NCBI RefSeq assembly: GCF_014324365.1
Contig: NZ_QEIG01000003.1
Coordinates: 1 to 64,000, forward strand
DNA length: 64,000 nt
DNA from: Algoriphagus sp. AK58
GTDB lineage: Bacteria; Bacteroidota; Bacteroidia; Cytophagales; Cyclobacteriaceae
Direction of reading: 5' to 3'
The number at the start of each line of letters is the position of its first letter. Within the stretch, counting starts at the first letter, position 1. The notes below the pieces were generated by a model. The model was not told the DNA's origin. It saw nothing but the letters and a program-made list of their open reading frames with translations, and ran no database searches. Both the position numbers and the translations under genes were made by a program. Positions 56,148 through 64,000 of the stretch are shown one piece after another.

Positions 56148-56738
56148 TTAGAATTGAACGGTTGGAGCATTTTCAGCACCAGCAGCAGCTTCAAAATATC
56201 CTTTGGGTTCGAAATTGTACCATCCGGCGAAGATATTGTTCGGGAAAGTCCTCAAGTTGGAATTGTAAGCCTGCACTGACTCATTGAAATTTCTTCTGGC
56301 TACGGAGATTCTGTTTTCAGTACCTTCCAATTGCGCTTGGAGTTCCAGGAAGTTTTGGTTGGCTTTTAGGTCAGGATATTTTTCTATGGTCACCAAAAGA
56401 CGACTCAATGCACCTGAAAGTTGATCCTGAGCCTGCTGAAACTGTGCGAGTTTTTCCGGAGTCAGGTTGCTGGCGTCGATTTGTACAGAAGTAGCTTTGG
56501 ATCGGGCCTCCACTACTCCGGTTAGGGTTTCCTGTTCAAATTCTGCATAACCTTTTACCGTGTTGACAAGATTCGGAATCAGGTCTGCTCTTCTTTGGTA
56601 TTGAGTCTGTACTTCAGCCCACTGACCGTTGATGGTTTCCTCAGACTGTACAAATTGATTGTAAGTTCCTACTGCTTTGGTATAGACGAAAATACCTACT
56701 ACTGCAATGATCAGGATTGGGATAAGAAATTTTTTCAT
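56148..56738 (-). CDS. lemA: LemA-family protein
   Basis: This is a 196-residue protein with an N-terminal membrane helix (FLIPILIIAVVGIFVYT) and a helical domain: EETINGQWAEVQTQYQRRADLIPNLVNTVKGYA, RRNFNESVQAYNSNLRTFPNNIFAG. It matches LemA proteins throughout, including length. LemA is very often followed by TPM-domain genes, as here. The joint function is not settled, though a membrane-stress or complex-assembly role has been suggested. Confidence 0.93.
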   Translation of the reverse strand: MKKFLIPILIIAVVGIFVYTKAVGTYNQFVQSEETINGQWAEVQTQYQRRADLIPNLVNTVKGYAEFEQETLTGVVEARSKATSVQIDASNLTPEKLAQFQQAQDQLSGALSRLLVTIEKYPDLKANQNFLELQAQLEGTENRISVARRNFNESVQAYNSNLRTFPNNIFAGWYNFEPKGYFEAAAGAENAPTVQF

Positions 56739-56841
56739 AGTTGGAAGTTTGTTTTAAAAACGAGTAAATACACGGAATATCTCCCCGGAGTGTTTTAACT
56801 CCAGCCAAAGTTATCCAAATTATCTTTTGTTATGGAAATGA

Positions 56842-58092
56842 TTAGATCTGCTTTTTTAAATAGATACTGACCTTGTAATCAGAATAGTTGTTCAGATCAT
56901 TGTTAAAATACCTGCGCATTTCAAGCTCAATTTCTCTTCCTTCCTCGGATCTAAAAAGTTTAAAAACTTCCGTCATCTCCCAGATAAACATCGGAATCCT
57001 GTTAATAGAGAGAATCTCATCAAAGGGTAATACTCCGGATTTATAAGCCGGTGACCCAGCTCTGACTTCTCCTACATAATATCGATTTTCGTCATTTGGC
57101 ACCTTTTTGACCACCATCCCGCTCATATCAAATTCAAAGGGATTATAAAAGGTACTTCCCTTTCTTACCATAAAGGTATTTCGCGGATAATCCAAAATCA
57201 TTCGGGTTCGTCCCAAGACCTCAGATCCAAGGCTTCCCTTTCTTCCGGTAGCCTTGATCACTGTACTGTATGGAGTCTCCTCAGGATATGAGGTAAGCAC
57301 TTCGCGCATCGTCAGACCTCCAATGGAAAGGGAATTTACCCGACCGATAAATCCATACAATACTCCTCCGAGGGATTGCCCAAGTTCAGACTCAATGAAA
57401 TTCAAGGGCATGGTGATCTCTTCCGAAGTTTCCCTATTCAGTAAGAGACCATGATTTGCTCCGGTATCGATGAGAAGCTTGGCATCAAGCTTTGATCCTG
57501 ATTTCTGTTTTATTTTCGCCTGAATATATGCCTTGCCATCGTCCACAGTCATATCAAGTTTACGGTAAAAAGGTGGCCTCCATTTTAGGGCTCCAGGTCT
57601 GAAAAAATCGATCATTCCCTCATCATAGTCAATCAAAATAGGATTGTATTTAAAAAATTCATATCCAATAATGCCATAAACAGGCACACCGATAACCGAC
57701 TCCAGCTCAAGAAAGTCTTCTTCAAGCACCAGCAGACTTTGCAGCTTACCTTCCACCGGTCCCATATCGATGGTATTGATTGGGGAGACCTGAGCCCAAA
57801 TGCTGGTTGTACCGTCAGCGCCCACAATATTGATTCTTCTGGAGTACTCAAGGCCCAAAGCATCCCCTAACTTTTTGCTAAAAAGAATATTGGATTTGAC
57901 TCCCGTATCGACCAGGAAATTGAGCTTATAGTTGCCATTGATGGACACCGGCAGGATGATCAAGCTATTGGAGGAGTAAAATGGGATTTTTGCCTTTTTT
58001 ACCTCTTCCTTCAAAAAAAAGCCCGGCACCTGGGCTTTACTTTGAAAACCCATTAAAAGAAATATGAAAATCAGAGACTTTAGGAAAGTCAT
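56842..58092 (-). CDS. exported retropepsin-like aspartyl protease with PDZ domain
   Basis: This is a 416-residue protein with a signal peptide (FLKSLIFIFLLMGFQSKA). It carries two aspartyl-protease half-domains: LNFLVDTGVKSNILFS (about residue 60) and AKLLIDTGANHGLLL (about residue 207). A C-terminal PDZ domain follows with YYVGEVRAGSPAYKSGVLPFDEILSI (about residues 330-385). The two D-T-G motifs in one chain would form a single active site. It likely acts in the periplasm or outer membrane. It is monocistronic. Confidence 0.85.
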   Translation of the reverse strand: MTFLKSLIFIFLLMGFQSKAQVPGFFLKEEVKKAKIPFYSSNSLIILPVSINGNYKLNFLVDTGVKSNILFSKKLGDALGLEYSRRINIVGADGTTSIWAQVSPINTIDMGPVEGKLQSLLVLEEDFLELESVIGVPVYGIIGYEFFKYNPILIDYDEGMIDFFRPGALKWRPPFYRKLDMTVDDGKAYIQAKIKQKSGSKLDAKLLIDTGANHGLLLNRETSEEITMPLNFIESELGQSLGGVLYGFIGRVNSLSIGGLTMREVLTSYPEETPYSTVIKATGRKGSLGSEVLGRTRMILDYPRNTFMVRKGSTFYNPFEFDMSGMVVKKVPNDENRYYVGEVRAGSPAYKSGVLPFDEILSINRIPMFIWEMTEVFKLFRSEEGREIELEMRRYFNNDLNNYSDYKVSIYLKKQI

Positions 58093-58294
58093 TTGGATTT
58101 TGGGCGAACTTTTAGTTATAAGTTAAGGACTTTTCTCTTTCCAACTGATGGCTTTAACTCAAAAACCTAGCTAAATTGTTACAGTCTTTTTTTTCTTTCT
58201 TTAATTAGATTGAAACCAAATTATGGCTCAGAAAGTCTCGCAGTTTGCCAAAAAAACGAGAATGCCACATCTTTAATTTCTGAATTCTTGGAAA

Positions 58295-58774
58295 ATGGCT
58301 GACACTGCTCTGATAGAGAAAGCAAAAAAAATCTTCGAAAACTTCCTGATCAAGCAAGGGAACAGGAAAACTCCCGAGCGTTTTTCTGTAATCGATGAGC
58401 TGTATCTTTTACCGGAAGATGAGCACATTGATGTAGAAGGTCTTTTTCTCAAAATGAGAAACAAAGGTTACACCATCAGCAGGGCCACTATTTACAATAC
58501 CCTGGACCTTTTGGTCGAGAGCGGACTAGCCGTCAAGCATCAGTTCAAGGACAAAGTAGCACTCTATGAACAGGCGCTGACTTACAAGCACCATGACCAT
58601 CACGTGTGCAATCAATGCAGGAAAATCCGGGAATTTTCTGATCCGAGAATCAATGAGATCAAAGAGGCAATGGGAAGGGAATTTCAATCCGGAATTACCA
58701 GTCACTCACTGGTGCTGTACGGAGATTGCAAAATCCCAAACTGCGAGAATTTACAGGCAGTGCCTACTTTTTAA
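58295..58774 (+). CDS. second Fur-family transcriptional regulator
   Basis: This is a 159-residue Fur/PerR-type repressor. The winged-helix domain contains GYTISRATIYNTLDLLVESGL. The metal domain has the His cluster KHHDHHVCNQCRKIREFSD, and a second Cys pair lies in the tail (GDCKIPNCENL). Compared with the Fur protein at 7.6 kb, the cysteines are spaced differently, so the two probably sense different metals or peroxide. The 3' end overlaps the convergent SRPBCC gene by 11 bp. Confidence 0.9.
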   Translation: MADTALIEKAKKIFENFLIKQGNRKTPERFSVIDELYLLPEDEHIDVEGLFLKMRNKGYTISRATIYNTLDLLVESGLAVKHQFKDKVALYEQALTYKHHDHHVCNQCRKIREFSDPRINEIKEAMGREFQSGITSHSLVLYGDCKIPNCENLQAVPTF

Positions 58775-59201
58775 ATATCCTTCGGTAGATAGGTTTTCGA
58801 TACACAAACTGTAACCACAAAGCAGGGAATAGCAAGGGTGTCATCCAAGAGAAGGGACCTGAAAAATCAATTTCGTCGCGAATCACAGATCCGGTTCCGG
58901 TGGAAATGATTCGGTGTTTATGCCTCCATTTGCCCAAGAAAAAAGGCAATTCAATTCCTTCATCAACAAAATAAAACTCCTGATCGGTGGTCTGATCATC
59001 GGTAATCAGACTTACCCATTTTTGCTTAAACAGCAGGAAATTTAGCTCAAGCACTACCTGATGGCCTTTTTTGCAGCCATCAAATCTCAGCACGTTTACC
59101 GGCGGGAAAGGCGGAGCAAGTTTTTTGAACAGTACTTCGGTAAAGCCTTCTTTGACCTCCAAGTAGCCTTTTTCGACGGGAGTATCTATTACAATCTTCA
59201 T
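58764..59201 (-). CDS. SRPBCC-family (START-like) protein
   Basis: This is a 145-residue helix-grip-fold protein with MKIVIDTPVEKGYLEVKEGF at the start, PFPPVNVLRFDGCKKGHQVVLEL, DEEFYFVDEGIELPFFLGKW-type strands (actual DQEFYFVDEGIELPFF) and a long C-terminal helix region (FPALWLQFVYRKPIYRRIF). These proteins bind hydrophobic ligands. Its ATG overlaps the stop of the cytochrome oxidase subunit III-like gene by one base, so they are co-transcribed. Confidence 0.85.
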   Translation of the reverse strand: MKIVIDTPVEKGYLEVKEGFTEVLFKKLAPPFPPVNVLRFDGCKKGHQVVLELNFLLFKQKWVSLITDDQTTDQEFYFVDEGIELPFFLGKWRHKHRIISTGTGSVIRDEIDFSGPFSWMTPLLFPALWLQFVYRKPIYRRIFKK

Positions 59202-59815
59202 CAGAAACTAATTACAAACAGGAGAAACAAAATGAGCCAAATCGCGTCCATGAAATGCCAATACACGGTGAAAAGACGAATCCTCATTTTTTCATAGGGA
59301 TTGGTGACCAAAATCAACTTCCGGACTCCATCTTCTTGGGTTTTGCGAAGCTGAAGGAGCAAAATCACCGCAAAGACCATCGCTCCGACCAAGTGAAACA
59401 CGTGTATGCCCGAAAGCAAATACAGAAAGGAGCCACTTGGAATTCCGGTAAAATTGATGCCCATGTCTGTCAGCTCCTTCCAGCCTGCAAACTGGAGAAT
59501 GGTGAAAATCAGACCTAGAAAGAACGTGTTTCTCAGAGCAGATTCCAGCTTGGGAATGTTTTCTTCCTGATAAAACAAGCGCATTTTAGTAGCCGTGTAT
59601 CCCGACAAAACCAGCATAAAGGTGGAAATCAGGAAAGCAATAGGCATGCGCTTGTTCATACCTGATAACTGATTCAGTCCTGAAAAAAGAAAAGCAGCTA
59701 CCAAAAAAAGGAAAATCAATCCGCTGCCGATCATTGCCAGGTACAGCAAAGTTTCATAGGGGTGAAGATTCTCCAGCTTTTGAAGCCAGGATTTTTGTGG
59801 ATTTTGATGGTTCAT
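59201..59815 (-). CDS. cytochrome c oxidase subunit III-like protein
   Basis: This is a 204-residue membrane protein from the ATG at 59815 (MNHQNPQKSWLQKLENLHPYE); a longer in-frame reading to 59890 overlaps the mfd leader and is unlikely. Five hydrophobic helices fit the short heme-copper oxidase subunit III. Family-like segments are FFLGLIFTILQFAGWKELTD, SFLYLLSGIHVFHLVGA and RIRLFTVYWHFMDAIWLILF. It stands apart from subunit I/II genes, paired only with the SRPBCC gene. An accessory or alternative subunit role is possible. Confidence 0.88.
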   Translation of the reverse strand: MNHQNPQKSWLQKLENLHPYETLLYLAMIGSGLIFLFLVAAFLFSGLNQLSGMNKRMPIAFLISTFMLVLSGYTATKMRLFYQEENIPKLESALRNTFFLGLIFTILQFAGWKELTDMGINFTGIPSGSFLYLLSGIHVFHLVGAMVFAVILLLQLRKTQEDGVRKLILVTNPYEKMRIRLFTVYWHFMDAIWLILFLLFVISF

Positions 59816-59934
59816 CGGTTCAAAAACATTTTGCAGGCAGCTTGGTTCAAAAATTGGCAAATCAGGAAACATCTCCCCTCCAAAGCCCAAAAAAACCTAG
59901 ATTTGCAGCCTGATTTCCGCTAAACACACTCCCA

Positions 59935-62900
59935 TTGGACAGACTATCCTTTCTATCCATCTATCAATCTGACCCTATCTTTCAGACTCTTGCACACAGG
60001 CTGAGTTCGGAACTAAGATTCCGTATCCAACTCAAAGGTCTTGCGGGAAGTCTGGACATGGTTCTTTTTGCAGCTTTTTATGAGAAAAAGGGAGGATTTC
60101 ATTTGATTGTGGCCCAAGACAAGGAGGAAGCCGCCTATCTCAATTCGGACCTTCAAAATCTCTTGGCTACCGAAGACCACATGGTATTCCCGGGAAGCTT
60201 CAAACGACCCTACCAATACGATGAAGTGGACAATGCCAACGTACTCATGCGGGCAGAAATCCTCAATCAAATCCTGGAAACCAAAGGAAAATCCAGAATC
60301 GTCATCACCTATCCAGAGGCACTTTACGAAAAGGTCATCAATAAACGGTCCTTGGTCGAAAATACCTTCTCAGCCCGTGTAGGAGAATCGGTGGATATGG
60401 AGTTCGTGGCAGAGGTCTTGACTTCTTACGATTTTGAGCGGACAGACTTTGTGTACGAACCGGGTCAGTTTGCCATCCGTGGTGGTATTCTGGATGTTTT
60501 TTCATTCTCCAACGAGCATCCCTACCGTCTGGAACTTTTTGGAAAAGAAATCGAAAGCATCCGAACGTTTGATCCCGAGACTCAGCTCTCCATTGCCAAT
60601 GTAGAGGTGATTTCGCTGATCCCAAACGTACAGACCAAACTGCTTCAGGAAGTTCGGCAATCCTTTTTGAGCTTCTTGCCAGAGAATGCAACCATATGGA
60701 TCAAAGATTACCAGCTGACCTTGGATGTGATGGATGAGTGTTTTCATAAGGCCGAACAGGCTTTTGCGCAAATCGTCGCTCAGACAAAAACAGATAAGCT
60801 GGTCTTGAAGCCCGAAAACCTCTTTGACAGGGGAAAGGATTTGACTGAAGCGATGATCAACTTCTCTTTGGTGGAATTTGGTCGTCAGTTTTACCTGAGG
60901 GCCGAGGAAAAAATCAACTGGGAAAGCCAACCCCAACCCTCCTTCAATAAAAATTTCGACCTGTTGGTCACTAACCTGGCAGAAAACGAAAAACAGGGAT
61001 TTGTCAATCTGATTACGGCAGAAAACGAAAAGCAGATCGACCGCCTTGTGGGTATTTTCCAAGAATTGGATCCTACCCTTCAGGTACAGAGCATGCTGTT
61101 GGGACTGAGGGAAGGATTTATGGATAAACAGGCAAAACTCGTTTGCTACACAGATCACCAGCTTTTTGAGCGCTTTCACCGATATAAATCCCGTACCAAA
61201 GCCAGTAAATCCAAAGCTCTGACGATCAAAGAGCTGAAAGCCCTTCATCCGGGAGATTATATCGTTCACGTGGATTATGGAGTCGGAAGGTTTGCCGGTC
61301 TGGAAAAAGTCGATGTGGGTGGTAAGATGCAGGAAGCCGTCCGACTGATTTTCCGGGATGATGACCTGCTCTATGTCAACATTCATTCCCTTCACAAGAT
61401 CTCCAAGTATTCCGGTCAGGAAGGTCAGGTACCTTCCATGTCCAAGTTGGGATCACCCGAATGGGAAAATAAAAAGACCCGAGTCAAAAAACAGGTCAAG
61501 GATATCGCAAAGGACCTGATTCAGCTCTATGCTAAGAGGAGATCGGCTCCTGGTTTTGCTTTTTCAAGAGATTCAGTGCTCCAGGTAGAGCTAGAATCTT
61601 CCTTCATTTATGAGGACACCCCGGATCAGGCATCAGCTACCGCGGATGTCAAATCCGATATGGAAAAAAGCTATCCCATGGACCGTTTGGTCTGTGGAGA
61701 CGTGGGATTTGGGAAAACGGAAGTGGCGATCAGGGCTGCCTTCAAGGCTGTCAATGACCGAAAACAGGTGGCCGTCTTGGTTCCGACGACGATCCTGGCC
61801 ATGCAGCATTTCCAAACTTTTAAAGAGCGACTGGAAAACTTCCCGGTAAAGGTGGATTACATCAACCGATTCCGGACAGCCAAAGACATCAAGGCGATTA
61901 AAGAGCAGGTAAAATCCGGGGAAATCGACATTCTCGTGGGTACTCACAAGATTGTCAACAAAGACATCGAGTTTAAAGACCTTGGATTGTTGATCATCGA
62001 TGAGGAGCAGAAGTTTGGTGTAAAAGTGAAAGATCAGCTCAAAAACCTCCGTGTCAATGTGGATGTACTGACGCTGACCGCGACCCCCATCCCGAGAACG
62101 CTCCACTTTTCGCTGATGGGTGCCCGGGATCTCTCAGTCATCGCCACCCCTCCACCAAACAGGCAACCTGTAACTACGGAAGTACAGACTTTCCATGAAG
62201 AAGTCATCCGAGACGCTGTTGCCTATGAACTTAGAAGAGGTGGGCAGGTATTTTTTGTCCATAATCGGGTGGGCGAAATCGACAGCATCGCCAACCTGAT
62301 CATGAAACTTGTCCCGGATGCTCGCGTGGTCGGTGCACACGGCCAAATGGATGGTGAAAAGCTTGAAAAAATCATGGTTGGATTTATCAATCATGACTAT
62401 GATGTTCTGGTTTCCACCAACATCATCGAGTCTGGGTTGGATATCCCCAATGCCAATACCATCATTATCAACCGGGCGCACATGTTTGGTCTTTCGGATC
62501 TTCATCAGATGCGAGGCCGGGTAGGCAGAAGTAATAAAAAGGCATTTTGCTATTTGCTTACCAGTCCCATGTCAGGCCTGACTCCGGAAGCACGAAAAAG
62601 GCTGCAGACCTTGGAGGAATTTTCAGATTTGGGTGACGGCTTCAAGGTCGCCATGAAGGATTTGGACATCAGAGGAGCGGGCAACCTGCTTGGGGCAGAG
62701 CAAAGCGGCTTTATCACAGATTTGGGCTTTGAGATGTACCATAAAATCCTCGATGAGGCAGTTCAAGAACTGAAGGAAAATGAATTTGCCGCGCTTTTCG
62801 AGACAGATTTAAAAGAAAAAGTCAAAGTTTTGGTACAGGATTGTACCATTGAAACAGACTTAGAACTCCTGATTCCGGAAGAATATGTCAGTAACATCAG

Positions 62901-63285
62901 TGAGCGATTGGGCTTGTATTCTAAACTTGATGCCTTGAAAACCGAGGAAGAACTGGAGAAATTTGGTCAAATGCTACTGGACAGATTTGGACCGCTTCCC
63001 GAGTCTGTCAAAGACCTGATGGAGACGGTTCGTTTACGTTGGAAAGCAGAAAACCTTGGAATTGAAAAGCTTACACTTAAAGGAAAACAGATGAAGTGTT
63101 ATCTTTTGCCCTCCAATCGGGACGACTTCTATTCCTCGGATGTATTTGGTAAAATCATGAAGTTTGCCCAAGTACATTCCAAGGCATGCAAAATAAAAGA
63201 ACACAAAAACCGTTTGATCCTTACGATCGAGGGAGTTTCAACGATCCAAAAGGCACAAAAGGTGCTTGAAGAAATGAAATCCTAA
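59935..63285 (+). CDS. mfd: transcription-repair coupling factor Mfd
   Basis: This 1116-residue translocase removes RNA polymerase stalled at lesions and recruits UvrA. The N-terminal UvrB-like region (FVYEPGQFAIRGGILDVFSF) is followed by the RNAP-interaction CarD-like domain (LHPGDYIVHVDYGVGRFAGL, about residue 440). The RecG-like motor has Walker A GDVGFGKTEVAIRAA (about 587), Walker B LLIIDEEQKFGV, TATPIPRTL and HQMRGRVGRSNKKA, and the C-terminal D7 domain closes the protein. The start appears to be TTG at 59935. It is probably monocistronic and functions with uvrA in this window. Confidence 0.96.
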   Translation: MDRLSFLSIYQSDPIFQTLAHRLSSELRFRIQLKGLAGSLDMVLFAAFYEKKGGFHLIVAQDKEEAAYLNSDLQNLLATEDHMVFPGSFKRPYQYDEVDNANVLMRAEILNQILETKGKSRIVITYPEALYEKVINKRSLVENTFSARVGESVDMEFVAEVLTSYDFERTDFVYEPGQFAIRGGILDVFSFSNEHPYRLELFGKEIESIRTFDPETQLSIANVEVISLIPNVQTKLLQEVRQSFLSFLPENATIWIKDYQLTLDVMDECFHKAEQAFAQIVAQTKTDKLVLKPENLFDRGKDLTEAMINFSLVEFGRQFYLRAEEKINWESQPQPSFNKNFDLLVTNLAENEKQGFVNLITAENEKQIDRLVGIFQELDPTLQVQSMLLGLREGFMDKQAKLVCYTDHQLFERFHRYKSRTKASKSKALTIKELKALHPGDYIVHVDYGVGRFAGLEKVDVGGKMQEAVRLIFRDDDLLYVNIHSLHKISKYSGQEGQVPSMSKLGSPEWENKKTRVKKQVKDIAKDLIQLYAKRRSAPGFAFSRDSVLQVELESSFIYEDTPDQASATADVKSDMEKSYPMDRLVCGDVGFGKTEVAIRAAFKAVNDRKQVAVLVPTTILAMQHFQTFKERLENFPVKVDYINRFRTAKDIKAIKEQVKSGEIDILVGTHKIVNKDIEFKDLGLLIIDEEQKFGVKVKDQLKNLRVNVDVLTLTATPIPRTLHFSLMGARDLSVIATPPPNRQPVTTEVQTFHEEVIRDAVAYELRRGGQVFFVHNRVGEIDSIANLIMKLVPDARVVGAHGQMDGEKLEKIMVGFINHDYDVLVSTNIIESGLDIPNANTIIINRAHMFGLSDLHQMRGRVGRSNKKAFCYLLTSPMSGLTPEARKRLQTLEEFSDLGDGFKVAMKDLDIRGAGNLLGAEQSGFITDLGFEMYHKILDEAVQELKENEFAALFETDLKEKVKVLVQDCTIETDLELLIPEEYVSNISERLGLYSKLDALKTEEELEKFGQMLLDRFGPLPESVKDLMETVRLRWKAENLGIEKLTLKGKQMKCYLLPSNRDDFYSSDVFGKIMKFAQVHSKACKIKEHKNRLILTIEGVSTIQKAQKVLEEMKS

Positions 63286-63319
63286 AGATTTTAAAAAAAT
63301 TTAACTGGCATAAATATTG

Positions 63320-63327
63320 TACTTTCG
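63320..63327 (+). promoter_or_regulatory. candidate -7 element of the GldJ/GldK-like gene
   Basis: TACTTTCG differs from TAnnTTTG at one position. A TTTA lies about 16 bp upstream. It would give a long leader of ~135 bases before the start codon at 63466, in which I see no riboswitch. Confidence 0.3.
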
Positions 63328-63465
63328 CCAACCAATTTTGTAAGATTTGCCTGGTTTTGATATGTTTCCAGGCGTTTTCAAAATCTGGCGAAAAATCAAA
63401 GCATTGGAGGAAGTATTCAATGCGGTTATATTAGCAACTTGAAATAGACCAAACCACCTGATACT

Positions 63466-64000
63466 ATGCGTCTAAGTAACAAATCTTGGGGAATGTGGGC
63501 AGCAAGCTTAATGCTGGCTTCCGCCTCAATTTTATCTTCCTGTCAAAAGACTCCTGGTTACGGCCGCAGAACTGCGAGTGATCCCGGAAAGCGAAGTGCA
63601 ACTACTGGGGCAGATTTCTCTTTTGATGAGCAAGACACCACTCAATTTTTCGTGTCCAAAAATGCAGAACAAATCCCAGGTCCAAACCTGAAATTTATCC
63701 AAGGCGGCCGTACCGTTTTGGGATCTCAGGAAGAGGACGTGATGGCATTCAGAGACAACCTGGAGAGGACGGTTTCCATCGCTTCCTTTTACATGGACGA
63801 AACAGAAATGACCAATAACGACTATCGTGAATTTCTGTTTGACATGAAAAAGAGAGTCAGCGCTGACTCTCTCAAAAAGTTGGAGCCTTCTGAAAACGTT
63901 TGGTCAGGAGCCATGTCTTTCAATGATCTTTATCAGTCCTATTATTTCAGATTCCCTGGATTCAATTTCTATCCGGTAGCTGGTGTATCTTGGAAACAGG
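63466..64000 (+). CDS. gliding motility/type IX secretion lipoprotein, GldJ/GldK-like (partial)
   Basis: The first 178 codons of a lipoprotein run off the window. The signal ends in a lipobox with Cys26 (ASILSSCQKTPG). The start of a formylglycine-generating-enzyme/sulfatase-modifying-like domain is clear: GPNLKFIQGGRTVLGSQEEDV, SFYMDETEMTNNDYREFLF, YYFRFPGFNFYPVAGVSWKQ. Both GldJ and GldK share this fold; the spacing and the VW..AMSFN..Y segment look closer to GldJ. Such proteins form the ring and outer-membrane part of the T9SS and gliding machinery. It supports a Bacteroidota origin. Confidence 0.85.
   Translation, partial: MRLSNKSWGMWAASLMLASASILSSCQKTPGYGRRTASDPGKRSATTGADFSFDEQDTTQFFVSKNAEQIPGPNLKFIQGGRTVLGSQEEDVMAFRDNLERTVSIASFYMDETEMTNNDYREFLFDMKKRVSADSLKKLEPSENVWSGAMSFNDLYQSYYFRFPGFNFYPVAGVSWKQ

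Noticed and set aside
60502-61395. 297-codon minus-strand open frame inside mfd
   Set aside because: It lies wholly within the well-supported mfd gene and is explained by codon bias.
1-64000. CRISPR arrays, insertion sequences, prophage, rRNA or tRNA genes
   Set aside because: No regularly spaced repeats, transposase motifs, integrase genes or tRNA cloverleaf sequences were seen by eye. A tRNA/Rfam scan would be needed to exclude small RNAs.

Overview
The window is a chromosomal segment of a member of the Bacteroidota. It most likely belongs to the Cytophagales, close to Cyclobacteriaceae/Algoriphagus-type bacteria. The evidence is two long TonB-dependent receptors with N-terminal carboxypeptidase-like domains, a GldJ/GldK-type gliding/type IX secretion lipoprotein at the right edge, many signal peptides and lipoboxes followed by acidic residues, a fasciclin protein, LytTR two-component genes, and several TAnnTTTG-type promoter elements. 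I saw no insertion sequence, phage gene, CRISPR array, rRNA or tRNA. Most of the window looks like stable chromosome. The genus is an inference from gene content only.

Left part (1-4.9 kb): a compact cluster for a polyketide-derived lipid. It holds a type III polyketide synthase, an overlapping SAM methyltransferase and an overlapping MscS channel on the minus strand, a divergent UbiA-type membrane prenyltransferase, and a back-to-back FAD oxidoreductase. The enzyme set resembles alkylresorcinol/alkylquinone pathways (type III PKS, methyltransferase, flavin hydroxylase) with a prenyltransferase added. It is the best candidate here for an uncharacterised pathway.

4.9-17.4 kb: mixed single genes. 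These include a secreted zinc metalloprotease, a Fur regulator, small membrane proteins, a fasciclin protein, rlmH, a secreted transglutaminase-like/TPR protein, lipoproteins, a SlyD-like FKBP, a Wzi capsule-assembly protein with a lipoprotein partner, wecB with an overlapping cupin gene, a DinB protein and a secreted unknown.

17.5-30 kb: surface transport. A beta-helix-like lipoprotein and a TonB-dependent receptor form one unit. Then come MoxR, a pseudouridine synthase overlapping a 58-residue cysteine-tailed protein, an 873-bp gene-poor gap, a Crp/Fnr regulator, a nucleotide pyrophosphatase/phosphodiesterase and a second, Oar-like TonB-dependent receptor.

30-39.7 kb, plus strand: ileS-lspA, a SNF2 helicase, a PIN-PhoH ATPase, and a small orphan transcription unit with an operator-like palindrome and its own terminator.

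39.7-54.3 kb, minus strand: two LytTR response regulators and a histidine kinase, uvrA, a bacterial nitric oxide synthase oxygenase with repeated upstream motifs, a lytic transglycosylase, a TIMP-like secreted protein, a GH3-family acyl-adenylating enzyme overlapping lptB, recJ, a small membrane protein, prmA and tpiA. 54.3-64 kb: recX, a LemA-TPM-TPM operon, a retropepsin-like/PDZ protein, a second Fur protein, an SRPBCC protein, a cytochrome oxidase subunit III-like protein, mfd, and the cut-off start of a GldJ/GldK-like gene.
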